A DNA stretch of 48,016 nt from Entamoeba histolytica HM-1:IMSS (Eukaryota; Evosea; Mastigamoebida; Endamoebidae), in NCBI RefSeq assembly GCF_000208925.1, contig NW_001914970.1, forward strand, positions 1,438 through 49,453, read 5' to 3'. Position 1 is the first letter of the stretch. Each line of letters begins with the position of its first letter. Below the pieces are notes generated by a model. The model saw only the letters and a program-made list of their open reading frames with translations. It had not been told where the DNA came from and searched no databases. Shown in pieces: positions 1 to 9,503 of the stretch. The position numbers and the translations under genes were made by a program.

Positions 1-954
1 AACCAAATAAAAGAAGAAATAACATATTTAATCAATAAAAATGGAATAAAAAAAGAAACAACAATAAATTCTGTTATTGAAGAACATGACATTTTAATTA
101 GTAAATGTCATTTACATGAACCTCCTGTTCCAATTAAAGAAATTCAAATAATAGAAAATACAAATGAGTATCTTGTTATTAATAAACCATCTGGAATTCC
201 TGTTCATCCAACTGGAAGATATAACCAAAATTGCATCATTAATATCCTTCTTAATGAATATCACTTTTCTCATTTAAAACCTGTTTATCGTTTAGACAAA
301 AATACAAGTGGCATTCTTCTCTTTGCAAAAACTAAAATATTTGCTTCTTCCTTTCAATCAATTTTAAAAGAAAAGTCATCTGTTATTTCATCTACTTCTT
401 CACTTCAAAAGATTTATTTAGCTAGAGTAGTTGGATATTTTCCAGACTCGATTGAAGTGAATCTTCCTTTACATTTGGTTCGTTTTGGGACAGAATCCCA
501 AAGTTGTATTTGTGAAGATGGTATTGAAGCTAGAAGTAGTTTCAAAAGACTTTTTTTCGATAAAGACAGTAATACAAGTGTTATTGAATGTGTGCCTCAT
601 ACAGGAAGAACACATCAATTAAGACTTCATCTCAAAGCAATTCATCATCCAATTGCAAATGACTCTGCTTATTTATTAAATCAAATCCATAATTACAGAC
701 AACAAGATGGAGAAATTAATCGTGAAAATAAATGGAGAGAAAAGTATGGATGGGTTTTTGATAAAGACTGTAAAGATTGTAATTTCCCTAAAGGTGATCC
801 TATAGAAGAACAAATTTGGTTACATGCATGGAAATATTCATTTAATTCACATGATTGGATTGCTGAAATACCAGAATGGGCAGAAGTAAATTTTGACGCA
901 AAAAGTTTTATTAAAGAATGGAAAGAACGAATTGGGATAGATGAAAGAAAATAA
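1..954 (+). CDS. RluA-family pseudouridine synthase, 3' part
   Basis: The reading frame is open from base 1, so the start lies outside the window; 317 codons are visible before TAA. Enzymes of this family isomerise uridine to pseudouridine in rRNA or tRNA. The catalytic motif YRLDKNTSG is at bases 286-312, with the catalytic Asp codon at 295-297. The family usually has His where this protein has Tyr. The second conserved motif, HTGRTHQL, is at about 598-621. INKPSGIPVHP just upstream is the usual first strand. The eukaryotic RPUSD/Pus8-9/Rib2 branch is a plausible home, but substrate cannot be read from sequence. A first in-frame start within the window at 457 (GTG) is internal to the domain and is not the real start. 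A SINE lies just after the stop codon. Confidence 0.88.
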   Translation, partial: NQIKEEITYLINKNGIKKETTINSVIEEHDILISKCHLHEPPVPIKEIQIIENTNEYLVINKPSGIPVHPTGRYNQNCIINILLNEYHFSHLKPVYRLDKNTSGILLFAKTKIFASSFQSILKEKSSVISSTSSLQKIYLARVVGYFPDSIEVNLPLHLVRFGTESQSCICEDGIEARSSFKRLFFDKDSNTSVIECVPHTGRTHQLRLHLKAIHHPIANDSAYLLNQIHNYRQQDGEINRENKWREKYGWVFDKDCKDCNFPKGDPIEEQIWLHAWKYSFNSHDWIAEIPEWAEVNFDAKSFIKEWKERIGIDERK

Positions 955-980
955 ACAATAAGAGTAAATATAAAAATAAA

Positions 981-1502
981 AATTAGTTAATTAAGTGTTA
1001 ATAGATTTTTCATATATTCTTCCTAGTTTAGCCGAGATTAATCACTGAGCTGTTTAAAAAAGAGTAATCTTTTTCTTTAACTTATCATTTATGTTTTTCT
1101 TGCAAATTGAGAAAATCACTTCTTTGTTTTATTTTTTCCTATTAATTTCTTCTCATCCTTCTTCTGCTTAATTCTTCTTTTTAACCTTTTGTTTATTTTC
1201 TGTCTTAATTTTAAACATTTTCTTTTTCCTTTTTTCTTTATTTTATGAATGAGAGAAAAGACTATTTCATTCCCATTATATTATTATGTTTAATTTTCTT
1301 TTAGTCTTACCCACACTTTAGTAGTTCCTTATATTACACCATGTAATATTCTATCATAATATCTTGCTACACCCTTTGCAACTTTACCTAATCCATTTCT
1401 AATTCAAATACACTGTCATAACCAGATAATAACAGGGAGTGTCGATGCTTGAATTTGTATTAGTGTTTGTGTGGTGTTTCATATATGTTACCTTCGGTAT
1501 CT
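981..1502 (-). mobile_element. EhSINE1-like element, copy A
   Basis: About 520 bp matching copies at 3747-4296 and 46129-46648 along their whole length. It is read on the minus strand because the low-coordinate end (TTAGTTAATTAAGTGTTAATAG, split here) is the same tail found at the 3' end of the LINE at 15717-16493. The 5' end, with the GGTAACATATATGAAACACC-like segment, is near 1502. The copy is diverged, and I found no convincing target-site duplication. The small open frame at 1439-1648 overlaps this 5' end and is not counted as a gene. Its 5' end lies only about 170 bp from the AIG1 start, head to head. Confidence 0.85.
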
Positions 1503-1640
1503 TTTCTTTTAAACAAAATAAAATACGTTGTGAAGAATATTTAAAAAGTGAAGAAAGAAGTTATTTATTTCAAATGAATATGAAATTTTTAACAATAAAT
1601 AACGTTCTTCAAGTTGATAACAAATTGTCATCCTTAGTCA

Positions 1641-1650
1641 GTATTTAAAC
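1641..1650 (+). promoter_or_regulatory. TATA-type core element of the AIG1 gene
   Basis: GTATTTAAAC is an exact match to the Entamoeba TATA-like consensus GTATTTAAA(G/C). It sits 24-33 bases before the AIG1 ATG, which fits the very short leaders of this genus. The pseudogene copy at the right end keeps the ATTTAAA part, at the window edge. Confidence 0.6.
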
Positions 1651-1673
1651 AACTAAACAACTAAAAATAATCA

Positions 1674-2764
1674 ATGAGTATTAAACAAACTAAATTACTT
1701 ATCCTTGGAAGTACAGGTGATGGAAAAAGTACTCTTGGTAATTTCATTTTGAAGAAGAATGTTTTTAAAGAAAGTAATGAACCAAAGTCAGAAACTAAAC
1801 AAACAATTGGGTTTTACGGAGAAGGTGATAGAAAAGATGTATTTGTTATTGATACTCCTGGATTACAAGACTCAGAAGGAATGGAAAGAAAATACACGAA
1901 CCAAATGGTTGACTATATCAAAGAACAAAAAGGGCTTCAAGCAATTGTCATTGTTTTGAATTTCAATCAAGACCGATTTGCACAAAACATTAAAACAATG
2001 ATTAAAATAATATGTAATCATTTTAGAATACCAGACTTTTGGAAACATGTTTGTATTGTATGGAGTAATTGCTGTTGTTGTTTTCCTAAAGAAGTTCTTG
2101 AAGAAATGAAGAAACCAAAAGTAGAGAAATATCAACAAGAATTTGTGAATTTTGTCATGGAAATAACTGGGAAAACGGAAAATATTCATTTTCCAATGTA
2201 TTTTGTTGATTCAAAAGGTACTTCTGGTTTCGATAATACCAATTCAGAAAATGAGATTGTAGGGATGTTGACATGGATAAGGTTATTAACACCAATTGAT
2301 GTAGAAGAAGTACAAAAAGAGATCCTGTTTATCAGAGCATTAGTGAAGAAAAGGAAGTACAAGAAAAAATCATTAAACAAGAAAAGAATATCCAAACAAT
2401 TGAAATTAAATATTTGAAAAGAGATAAGAGAGTTACATACACAGGAGATGTTAGTTATACTAATTGGGTAGTTGAAAAGACTGAAAATAAACAAGTTGTT
2501 CTTCCTATACAACCAATAGGAACAAGAAAAGAAACAAAGACAGAAATGCAAGAAATAGGTAGAACACAAAATTTTGTATATTATAAAGGTAGTCGTAGAA
2601 GATATATAATTTGTGGACCAAGACCAACTAAAAAACAATTGGCTAACACTACTCTTCATAAACAAGAAGAAACATTTGAAAGGGAAATAACTATGTATAA
2701 CGATGGAACATCATCAGGACCATGGACTACTATTTCTACAAAAAAGTATGATGAAGTAGTTTAA
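1674..2764 (+). CDS. AIG1/GIMAP-type GTPase, frame broken
   Basis: AIG1 proteins are septin-like GTPases that are strongly expanded in Entamoeba. The P-loop GSTGDGKST (residues 12-20) and DTPG (60-63) are present; the G4 region reads IVWSN in place of a classical TKxD. The first frame ends at 2417 after 247 codons. From about 2321 the natural protein continues in another frame (DPVYQSISEEKE... to the TAA ending at 2764), a Lys/Glu-rich stalk and a conserved-looking tail. The total span is one base short of a multiple of three, so restoring one base near the A-run at 2314-2318 would give about 363 residues. A -1 slip on that run would also join the frames. A GTATTTAAAC box lies upstream. Either a recent pseudogene, a sequence error, or frameshifted expression; the family call is firm. 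Confidence 0.85.
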
Positions 2765-3728
2765 AAACATTAAAGAAACTAAGTGGAGTTTTTTTAATTT
2801 ATTTTCAATAAATTAATATGAACTATGATAAATTATATTGTAAATAAACAATGGTTTAAATAGAATGAATAACAATGATAAAATTAAAAGATATTCAAAT
2901 AGTTTAAATCATTATTCAATTCAAAGTTATTTTATTATGAATTAAATAATAATTAATTTGTAATATTTAAGAATTGTTTATATTACTGTTTTTTATATTG
3001 GTTCATTCATTTATTTTACTTCATTAATGATAATTGGATTTCTTTTATTTATAATTTATTTGTTTTTGAATTTATCTCAAATGAATTAAATACATTTCAT
3101 TTGATTATTATCATTTTATACTTATTTGATAATTTATAAAATGTATGAAATGTAATTCATATATCGTTGTAACTTATTTATATTATTATCTCTTTATTAA
3201 ATTATTATATTGTGTTTATTTGATGTTTTATTCTTTATTTATTCTTCATTTTTCAAAGTATTATGATGAATTGTTATTTAATAATTCATATATTTTATTT
3301 TATCATTTCATTTTTATATTGAATGTATTGTAATTAATGTTATGAAATATATGTTTTTATTGATAGTAATTCATTTCATATTCATCATTTAAATATAATC
3401 ATTGTGAATTTTGTTATTTCTTTTTAATTTCATTTTCAATTATGTATTTTCTATTTATCATTCGATTTTATTTAATTATTGAATTAAAAATATGATAATT
3501 CAATTAATTTATCTTAATTGTGGCATTATTTGTATATTATCCATTTAATTAGTGTTTTATTCTTTCTGTTTTTTATTTTCATTCATTCATAACTATTTAT
3601 ATTTATTTCCATTTTAAATAGTTGATATTTATTCATTGTATTCATGATATTTTATTCACATGAATAGCAACTCCACTTTTGTAATTTCATGAAAATAAAC
3701 GAAAAGATAGAAGTGACATTAAGAAATA
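2765..3728. other. AT-rich intergenic stretch
   Basis: No convincing gene. The first 150 bp or so downstream of the AIG1 stop resemble the sequence downstream of the AIG1 pseudogene (about 46760-46927, opposite strand), so the duplication extended past the coding region. The rest is simple AT-rich sequence with only short, low-complexity open frames. Confidence 0.6.
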
Positions 3729-3746
3729 AAAAGAAATGATAAATAA
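3729..3746. repeat. Target-site duplication, left copy
   Basis: AAAAGAAATGATAAATAA, 18 bp, is repeated exactly at 4297-4314 on the other side of SINE copy B. This is the signature of target-primed reverse transcription. Confidence 0.85.
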
Positions 3747-4296
3747 AAATTAGTTAATTAAGTATTAATAGAATTTTCATCTATTCTTCCTAGCTCAGGG
3801 GAGACTAATCCCATCCCTGAGCTTATTATTAAAAAAGAGTAATCTCTTTGTTTAACCTATCATTTAGGTTTGTCTTGCAAAATGAGGAAAGCACTTCTTT
3901 GCTTTATTTTTCCTATTAAGGTTTTTTCAAACTTCTTCTGCTTATTTCTTCTTTTTAAGCCTTTGTTTGTTTTCTACCTTAATTTTAAGGAATTTCATTT
4001 TTCTTATTTTATGAATGGAAGAAGGAATCATTTTATTACTACTATATTACTTTGACTAATTTTCTTTTTAGTCTTACTTTGACTAATCTTCTTTTAGTCA
4101 TACCCACACTTCAGTAGATTCTTATATTACATCCATGTAATATTCTACTGTATTCTCTTGCTGCACCCTTTGCAGCATTCCCTAATACATTCCTAATTCA
4201 AAAGCACCGTCATAACCAGATAATAACTGGGAGAGTCGAAGTATGAATTTGTACTAGGGTTTATGTGTGGTGTTTCAGACGTGCCACCTTCGATCT
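3747..4296 (-). mobile_element. EhSINE1-like element, copy B, complete with TSD
   Basis: This 550-bp element is bounded by an 18-bp direct repeat, so its ends are exact. The 5' end is at 4296 and the 3' tail at 3747; the tail matches the 3' end of the LINE fragment at 15717. It is the best preserved of the three type-1 copies and carries two tandem 26/27-bp internal units (4049-4075 and 4076-4101) where copies A and C have one, a variable feature known for EhSINE1. It has no protein-coding capacity and depends on LINE proteins for mobility. Confidence 0.9.
4049..4101 (-). repeat. 26/27-bp internal tandem repeat of SINE B
   Basis: Two units, 4049-4075 and 4076-4101, each start ACTTTGACTAAT and end in TTAGTC on the plus strand, differing at a few bases. 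Copies A and C have a single unit at the equivalent place. Confidence 0.75.
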
Positions 4297-4314
4297 AAAA
4301 GAAATGATAAATAA
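4297..4314. repeat. Target-site duplication, right copy
   Basis: Exact 18-bp copy of 3729-3746 flanking the 5' end of SINE B. Confidence 0.85.
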
Positions 4315-4337
4315 CAAATAAATGAATATAAATAAAT

Positions 4338-4379
4338 GAATAGATGAAAATGAATAGATGAAAATGAATAGATGAAAAT
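4338..4379. repeat. 14-bp tandem repeat, three units
   Basis: GAATAGATGAAAAT is repeated three times without mismatch (4338, 4352, 4366), between SINE B and the start of the TLDc gene. Confidence 0.8.
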
Positions 4380-4469
4380 GAATTAAAAAGAAAAATAAGA
4401 ACTTAATAATAAATAAGAAATGTAATAAAATAATAAAATAATAAAAAGAAAAACTTAAAAATAACAAAA

Positions 4470-5018
4470 ATGGGAATAACACAATCAACATCAAATAACA
4501 AATCAAATGACAAAACAAAAGAAATAATCAAACAAATAGAAGAATGGACAGAAAGAAGAATAAATAATATACTATTTGATTCATATGTTGATGATTGGAA
4601 TAAAAATACATCAGTATTTAAACAAAGAATAATGAATAAAAAACATGTAATAATTATTATTGAAGATTCAGAAGGAAATAAGTTTGGAGGATATGTTAAT
4701 GAGAAAATTGATAAAGTTGATGATTATATATATGATTCCCAATCATTTTTATTTTCATTAGAATCAAAAGGAAGAATGGAAGGAATGATGAAATTTGATA
4801 TTAAACAACCACAATATGCATTTTGTTTATTTAATCAATCAGATGATTGGCTGTTTGAATTTGGATATGGATTTGGTGATATTCGTGTTTATAAAGAAAA
4901 TGATAAAATAATATCATATTGTTGTCAATGGTCATTTGATTATAAAGGAATTGAAAATGCACTTTGTGGACACCAATTTTTCACACCAAAACGAATCATA
5001 GTAATTGAAATGAAATGA
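4470..5018 (+). CDS. Short TLDc-domain protein, probably N-myristoylated
   Basis: 182 residues. The protein starts MGITQSTS, which fits the N-myristoylation rule (Gly2, Ser/Thr near position 6), so membrane attachment is likely. The body has features of the TLDc fold: a segment HVIIIIEDSEGNKFGGYV (about 63-80), a later FLFSLES and a C-terminal IEMK strand. TLDc proteins in other eukaryotes are linked to oxidation resistance and V-ATPase control, but small Entamoeba TLDc proteins form a large family without assigned jobs. The start is the first ATG after stops in the A-rich leader. The gene lies between SINE B and a decayed LINE and looks intact. Confidence 0.75.
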   Translation: MGITQSTSNNKSNDKTKEIIKQIEEWTERRINNILFDSYVDDWNKNTSVFKQRIMNKKHVIIIIEDSEGNKFGGYVNEKIDKVDDYIYDSQSFLFSLESKGRMEGMMKFDIKQPQYAFCLFNQSDDWLFEFGYGFGDIRVYKENDKIISYCCQWSFDYKGIENALCGHQFFTPKRIIVIEMK

Positions 5019-5524
5019 TTCAATCTTGAATAATTGAAAATGAACTAAAAAAGAATAAAAACAAAACAATGAAGAATATGAACATTTCATTTATCTGTCA
5101 ATGAATGAAATGGTGAATTAAAAATGGACATAATTCAATGTTGATTTATTTAATTTCATTTAATGAAATATTCACATTCAATGATGGTGTTTTTAATAAA
5201 TAAGAAAAGAAATAAGAATAAAATAGAAATAAAATAAAATGAAATAAACAAATTATTTGTATTATTTCATTGAATTAATTCATTATGAATAAAATGAATA
5301 AGAATAATAGAAATAAGAATGAAATAAGAAAGAAAGAAATGATAAAATACATCAACATATCCACGTTATTATTTCTTATTTCTTTATTTTATTTATCTTC
5401 TATTATTATTATTATTCTATTTTATTAAATGAAAATGAATGAAAAATGAAGAATGAAAAACAGAAAAAACACACAAATATTAATACAAAATCAAATAATG
5501 AAATATCAAATAACATTTGATTAT
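5019..5524. other. AT-rich intergenic stretch
   Basis: No gene seen. There are short runs of ATT/TTA microsatellite near 5400-5420 and purine-rich simple sequence. Confidence 0.5.
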
Positions 5525-7870
5525 GACGATGTATGTTGTGAGATAATATTTAGTCAATACTAATTAATTGTTACCTATTAATATATTATTGAAATACCTA
5601 CTATAATAGTGGTAATATTTATTAATACTTATTATGGTATAATATTAGTTATTTATTATGTTGAAGTATGTTTTAATAATTAATATTATTGAAGTACTAA
5701 TTAACAAAATTGCATTATATTTAATAATGATTATTATAAATAAACATATACTGATTTTATCAAAAAGTGTTTGATAAATGGTTGTTGTTAAAGAAGAAAC
5801 AAAACACTATTGATATACTGTTCTTAAAATATCAATATAAAGAATGAATCGGTTTAATACACATTAAAATAATAATCAAATAAAAGATTACACGAAGAAT
5901 ATTTAATTTAAATGATGTTTGAAAACCAATAAAACAAAAGAAATAAAACAAGATGAACAAAATGAATCATTCATTATTCGATATGATGAAATTCTAAGCA
6001 ATATACTAATCATAACTGATTTATTCTTATTCTTTTCACTTCTTCATTTATTATTCTTTACAACATTTCTACAATATTATATCACATGAATGTCATGAAA
6101 ATCACAAAGAAATAATTCACACCAACAAAAAGATTTAGATGACATTATCATTAATATAATCATTATATTCATTATCATAAAATAATAACAATAACCATAT
6201 TATTACTAATTATCATAATTATAAATGTCATAACATTAATTCTCATTTAAACATAATTATAATAAAAATAAAAGTAATTAGTATAACTACAAATATCATA
6301 ATGCAGATAGAATGTTTAATCATTATTATTATAAGAATAAACAAGAAAAATGAAAAGATATAATAATAAAAGAAAAACCAAAAAGGAATGAAGAAAATAG
6401 AGAAAAGAAGAAGAAAAGTATATAGAAGAAGAACAAGAAATAAGATAATACCTATTAATTATTACTTCAATCAAAACAAATGTAATAAAATAAATAATTA
6501 AAGAAACGAAGAAAGTGAGAATATCGAAGATATTAAAAAAGAAATATATAAAATAAGATATTGTATCTACAAATAACATGAAAATAATTTCTGAAATATA
6601 AACATGATGAAATTAAAAGTATAAGAAGAATGTCTAATAAATCAAAAGAATTATTAATTAACAAACCCCACACCAGAAATAAAAGAATAATGAGAAATAG
6701 ATATTACAACAAAGAATATGTTGTAATATTATAAAAGAAGAAATTAAACAAATAGAATAATTAAACAATATGAAGGAGAGAATAGAATGAATAAAGAAGA
6801 TACAAAAATAAAATAAGAAAAAGGAAGAGAAATAAAGAAAAAGAAAATGAAGATATAGAACATCCCAATATCAATGAAACAATTAAATTAATGAAAAGGA
6901 TGTGAAAGAAATAGAAAATGATAAGAAATAGAATAAAAGAATAATAAAAAAGAGAAGTAATAATATTAGAGTTATAATAATAAAAGAAAAAACATACATC
7001 CAATAAAAAGAAACAATGCATGAAAAAAACATAGTGTTAATAAAATAACAATATTTGAAACAAATAATTGTTTCTCAAGAGAATTTCTTTGTTTTATTTT
7101 AATCATAGACGGATTATAATGAAAATATCCCCATACAAATAATACTTGGAAATACAACATTAATTTACAATAGTGGTGACTCTAAATCAAAAGAAAATTA
7201 TAGACAAATAAGTTGTTTGAATGTGACAATGATGATATTCATTTCTATCATTAACCTAAAATAGCACATTAATTAAAAATAAATGATGTTGAACATCAAA
7301 TAAATAAGAATCAAATATGGTGTAAAGAAATATGAGATAAAAAAGAAAAGAAAAAATGAAATATTCGATGATATAAAGAAGACATATGATTTTGTGAATC
7401 ATCAATTGATAATATATTCATTGAAATACTTTTAACATTAACAATGACATATATCATTTGATTTGATGTGTGTGTAGTAAATGAAGTATTAAAATATATA
7501 TACATTCAATAATGTATTAGAGTATGTAAAATTAAAATGATAGATATTACAAGATGATTCTTTCTATTGTTATTTATCATTCAACAAATTATCATAGCAA
7601 ATTAATATGACAAATAGTCAAAAATACTAAAAGAAAACTGAAGAACAAAAAAAGTGAATGATTTGTTTAGAATGGAAGAAATGAATAACAACAAAGAGCA
7701 TTTAATATTTTTCTATTTTTCTTTAAAGTAGTAATGAATTAACTAATAAGAGTAATATAAAAACAAGACTATGTTCAAATGAGTAAGTCAATGAAAATTT
7801 ATTTAGTTGAATATCGTTCTGGTGATGCTTTTCTCAAACCAAATTCAATCACATTTGATTAATTTTTGTT
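5525..7870 (+). mobile_element. Decayed LINE (non-LTR retrotransposon) with RT relics
   Basis: The first 360 bp (about 5525-5885) align patchily with the interior of the SINE at 40005-40435, for example GTGAGATAATAT and CAATATAAAGAATGA. Further on, one and the same frame shows reverse-transcriptase relics: GNTTLIYNSGDSKSKENYRQ at 7148-7207, followed by ISCLNVT; DDIKKTYDFVNHQL at 7367-7408 (the catalytic-Asp block); and ILQDDS at 7544-7561 (usually GQGDS or LQGDS). Many stops interrupt it. The piece from 5' end to RT is shorter than expected for a full LINE, so internal deletion is likely. No endonuclease or 3' tail is seen, and the right boundary is only approximate. Confidence 0.75.
6082..6344 (+). 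repeat. 263-bp exact inverted repeat, left arm
   Basis: This segment, inside the decayed LINE, is the reverse complement of 42026-42288 with no mismatch or gap that I could find by reading both copies (paired positions always sum to 48370). Similarity stops abruptly at both ends. Confidence 0.9.
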
Positions 7871-7946
7871 TATTGTCATCATTAAAGTGAATAAAAAAGA
7901 AATGAAAAGGAAAAACTAAAAAAAAAAAACGAATTAAGAAATACAA

Positions 7947-8621
7947 ATGGAAGAACAAAAAAGCCATACCACAGTTGAATATAAAAATCAAATTAATGAA
8001 GTTCGAATATCAAATATATTAATTGGATTAGCAAGTGGGATTATTGGAATTATTCATCTTCAAGAAATTATAGTAATAATTGGAGGATATTTTACAGAAC
8101 AAGCAAAAGAAATAGTATTATCAACCAAATTAGTTGGAGCGACATTAATTACATTAATGGGAGTTATTGGATTTCAAATGAAGTATCGAGGATGTTTTTT
8201 GTTATTAACAGGAATTTCATTATCATATTATTCAATATTTGTTCATGAAAATGATTTTATTTCAATGTATTGGATAAATGAACCATCATCAATTATAGAT
8301 TGGATAGGTGGAATTACATGGCTTATATTTTACATTGTTGCAATATATTTATTTAACAAACCTCGTTTACTTGTATATTTAAATATGAGTTTAGTTATCT
8401 ATCAAATTTCACGACTATTGCTTCACATTACACCAATTATTCGTATGAGTATAATGATGAAATTACTGTTTGGAAGTATTAATGCTATAATAGTAATTCT
8501 ATCAAATATCTTTGCGTTATGGAATTTCTATCCTTCAATGAGAAGATACAAAAAGGAGAAAGAAAAGAAAGAAAAGAAAGAAGATAAAGAAGATAAAGAA
8601 GAGAAAAAGAAAGAAGATTAA
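7947..8621 (+). CDS. Multi-spanning membrane protein, unknown function
   Basis: 224 residues. After a polar N-terminus there are about six hydrophobic helices: roughly 24-48, 62-80, 84-100, 114-135, 141-160 and 168-190. The last 25 residues are a highly charged Lys/Glu/Asp repeat tail. I do not recognise the family, and no transporter or enzyme motif is visible. The start is the first ATG after an A-rich leader with a stop upstream. It is convergent with the 2H phosphoesterase gene, about 210 bp away. It may be specific to Entamoeba. Confidence 0.75.
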   Translation: MEEQKSHTTVEYKNQINEVRISNILIGLASGIIGIIHLQEIIVIIGGYFTEQAKEIVLSTKLVGATLITLMGVIGFQMKYRGCFLLLTGISLSYYSIFVHENDFISMYWINEPSSIIDWIGGITWLIFYIVAIYLFNKPRLLVYLNMSLVIYQISRLLLHITPIIRMSIMMKLLFGSINAIIVILSNIFALWNFYPSMRRYKKEKEKKEKKEDKEDKEEKKKED

Positions 8622-8834
8622 GTCAATTAAACAATTTCATGTTTTACTTTTATGTTTATCTTTTAAACTTATTGATTGTCAAATGTATTTGAATAAAATG
8701 ATTAAAGTATTTATTTGAATCATTTAATTAATTTATATAAAAGAAATATGAATTGAATAAATGAATATTTTTTATTTTATTAATTGAATTTCTTTAGTCA
8801 ATTGAAGATAATTAATAAAAAAAAAAGGTTTAAA

Positions 8835-9503
8835 TTAAAATGTGAGAAGAGGTTCATACAAATATGAAAATATCTTTTCACTTCCTCGAATAACAGTACC
8901 ATATGATCCACAAATAGTCATACTTACTTTAACTGATGTAAGTGTTATTTTAGGATATGTATATTTCTCAAGTTTTGTTAAATCTTCACTATCACTATAA
9001 ACTAATGTAACGTGTGGATCAAATCCTTCAAAAACATTTGGTGATCCATAACTATCACAATACTTCTTCTTTTTATTCTTTTCTTCTTCTGGAAGAGTAT
9101 CAACCCAACTTGGACATGTATAATTCGTATCTCTAAATGGTGAAGTAAAAAGGGTAATTTGATCTGAAAGTTTTTGAAGACATGGTGTATTTGTTGCTCG
9201 GAACATAAAATATTTTCCACTTGCATATGGTTTATCCATATTAATAATACATCCTCGTAAGTCTTTAACTGCCTCGGCAATCTTTTCTACAACAATTGGA
9301 ATACTTGTTTCTTGAAATTTAGTAAGATATAATGTTATATGTGGTGCACATTTTGTAAAGTCAATTTGATTAGTAATTGATGCTTCTTGTGTAATATTTT
9401 TTGCAAACTTTATAAATTTATTTTCATCTTCTTTTGAAAATCTAATATTGATATTAAAATCTACTCCAACAGATAATCCGATGAATAAAAACAGAATTAT
9501 CAT
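8835..9503 (-). CDS. Secreted 2H phosphoesterase (2'-5' RNA ligase-like)
   Basis: 222 residues with two H-x-T motifs, PHITLYL (His55, Thr57) and PHVTLVYS (His164, Thr166), at the spacing of the 2H superfamily, which hydrolyses 2',3'-cyclic or 2'-5' phosphodiesters. The N-terminus MIILFLFIGLSVG is a short signal peptide, so the enzyme probably enters the secretory route, which is unusual for a family whose best-known members are cytosolic. Cysteines at 108, 130 and 149 would fit an oxidising environment. The substrate is unknown. A frame 9002-9280 on the same strand is a shadow of this gene. Confidence 0.8.
   Translation of the reverse strand: MIILFLFIGLSVGVDFNINIRFSKEDENKFIKFAKNITQEASITNQIDFTKCAPHITLYLTKFQETSIPIVVEKIAEAVKDLRGCIINMDKPYASGKYFMFRATNTPCLQKLSDQITLFTSPFRDTNYTCPSWVDTLPEEEKNKKKKYCDSYGSPNVFEGFDPHVTLVYSDSEDLTKLEKYTYPKITLTSVKVSMTICGSYGTVIRGSEKIFSYLYEPLLTF

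Noticed and set aside
1439..1648. 69-codon open frame before AIG1
   Set aside because: Its first part is the 5' end of SINE copy A and it shows no protein-like conservation between SINE copies.
2186..2665. 159-codon minus-strand frame opposite AIG1
   Set aside because: It is the shadow of the AIG1 coding sequence; the similar frame at 47065-47379 is the matching shadow in the pseudogene.
5403..5418. ATT/TTA microsatellite runs as possible CRISPR-like or satellite arrays
   Set aside because: Short simple repeats without spacers, expected in such AT-rich sequence.
6316..7160. Three minus-strand frames rich in Phe/Leu/Ile
   Set aside because: They are antisense to the purine-rich LINE relic and have no other support.
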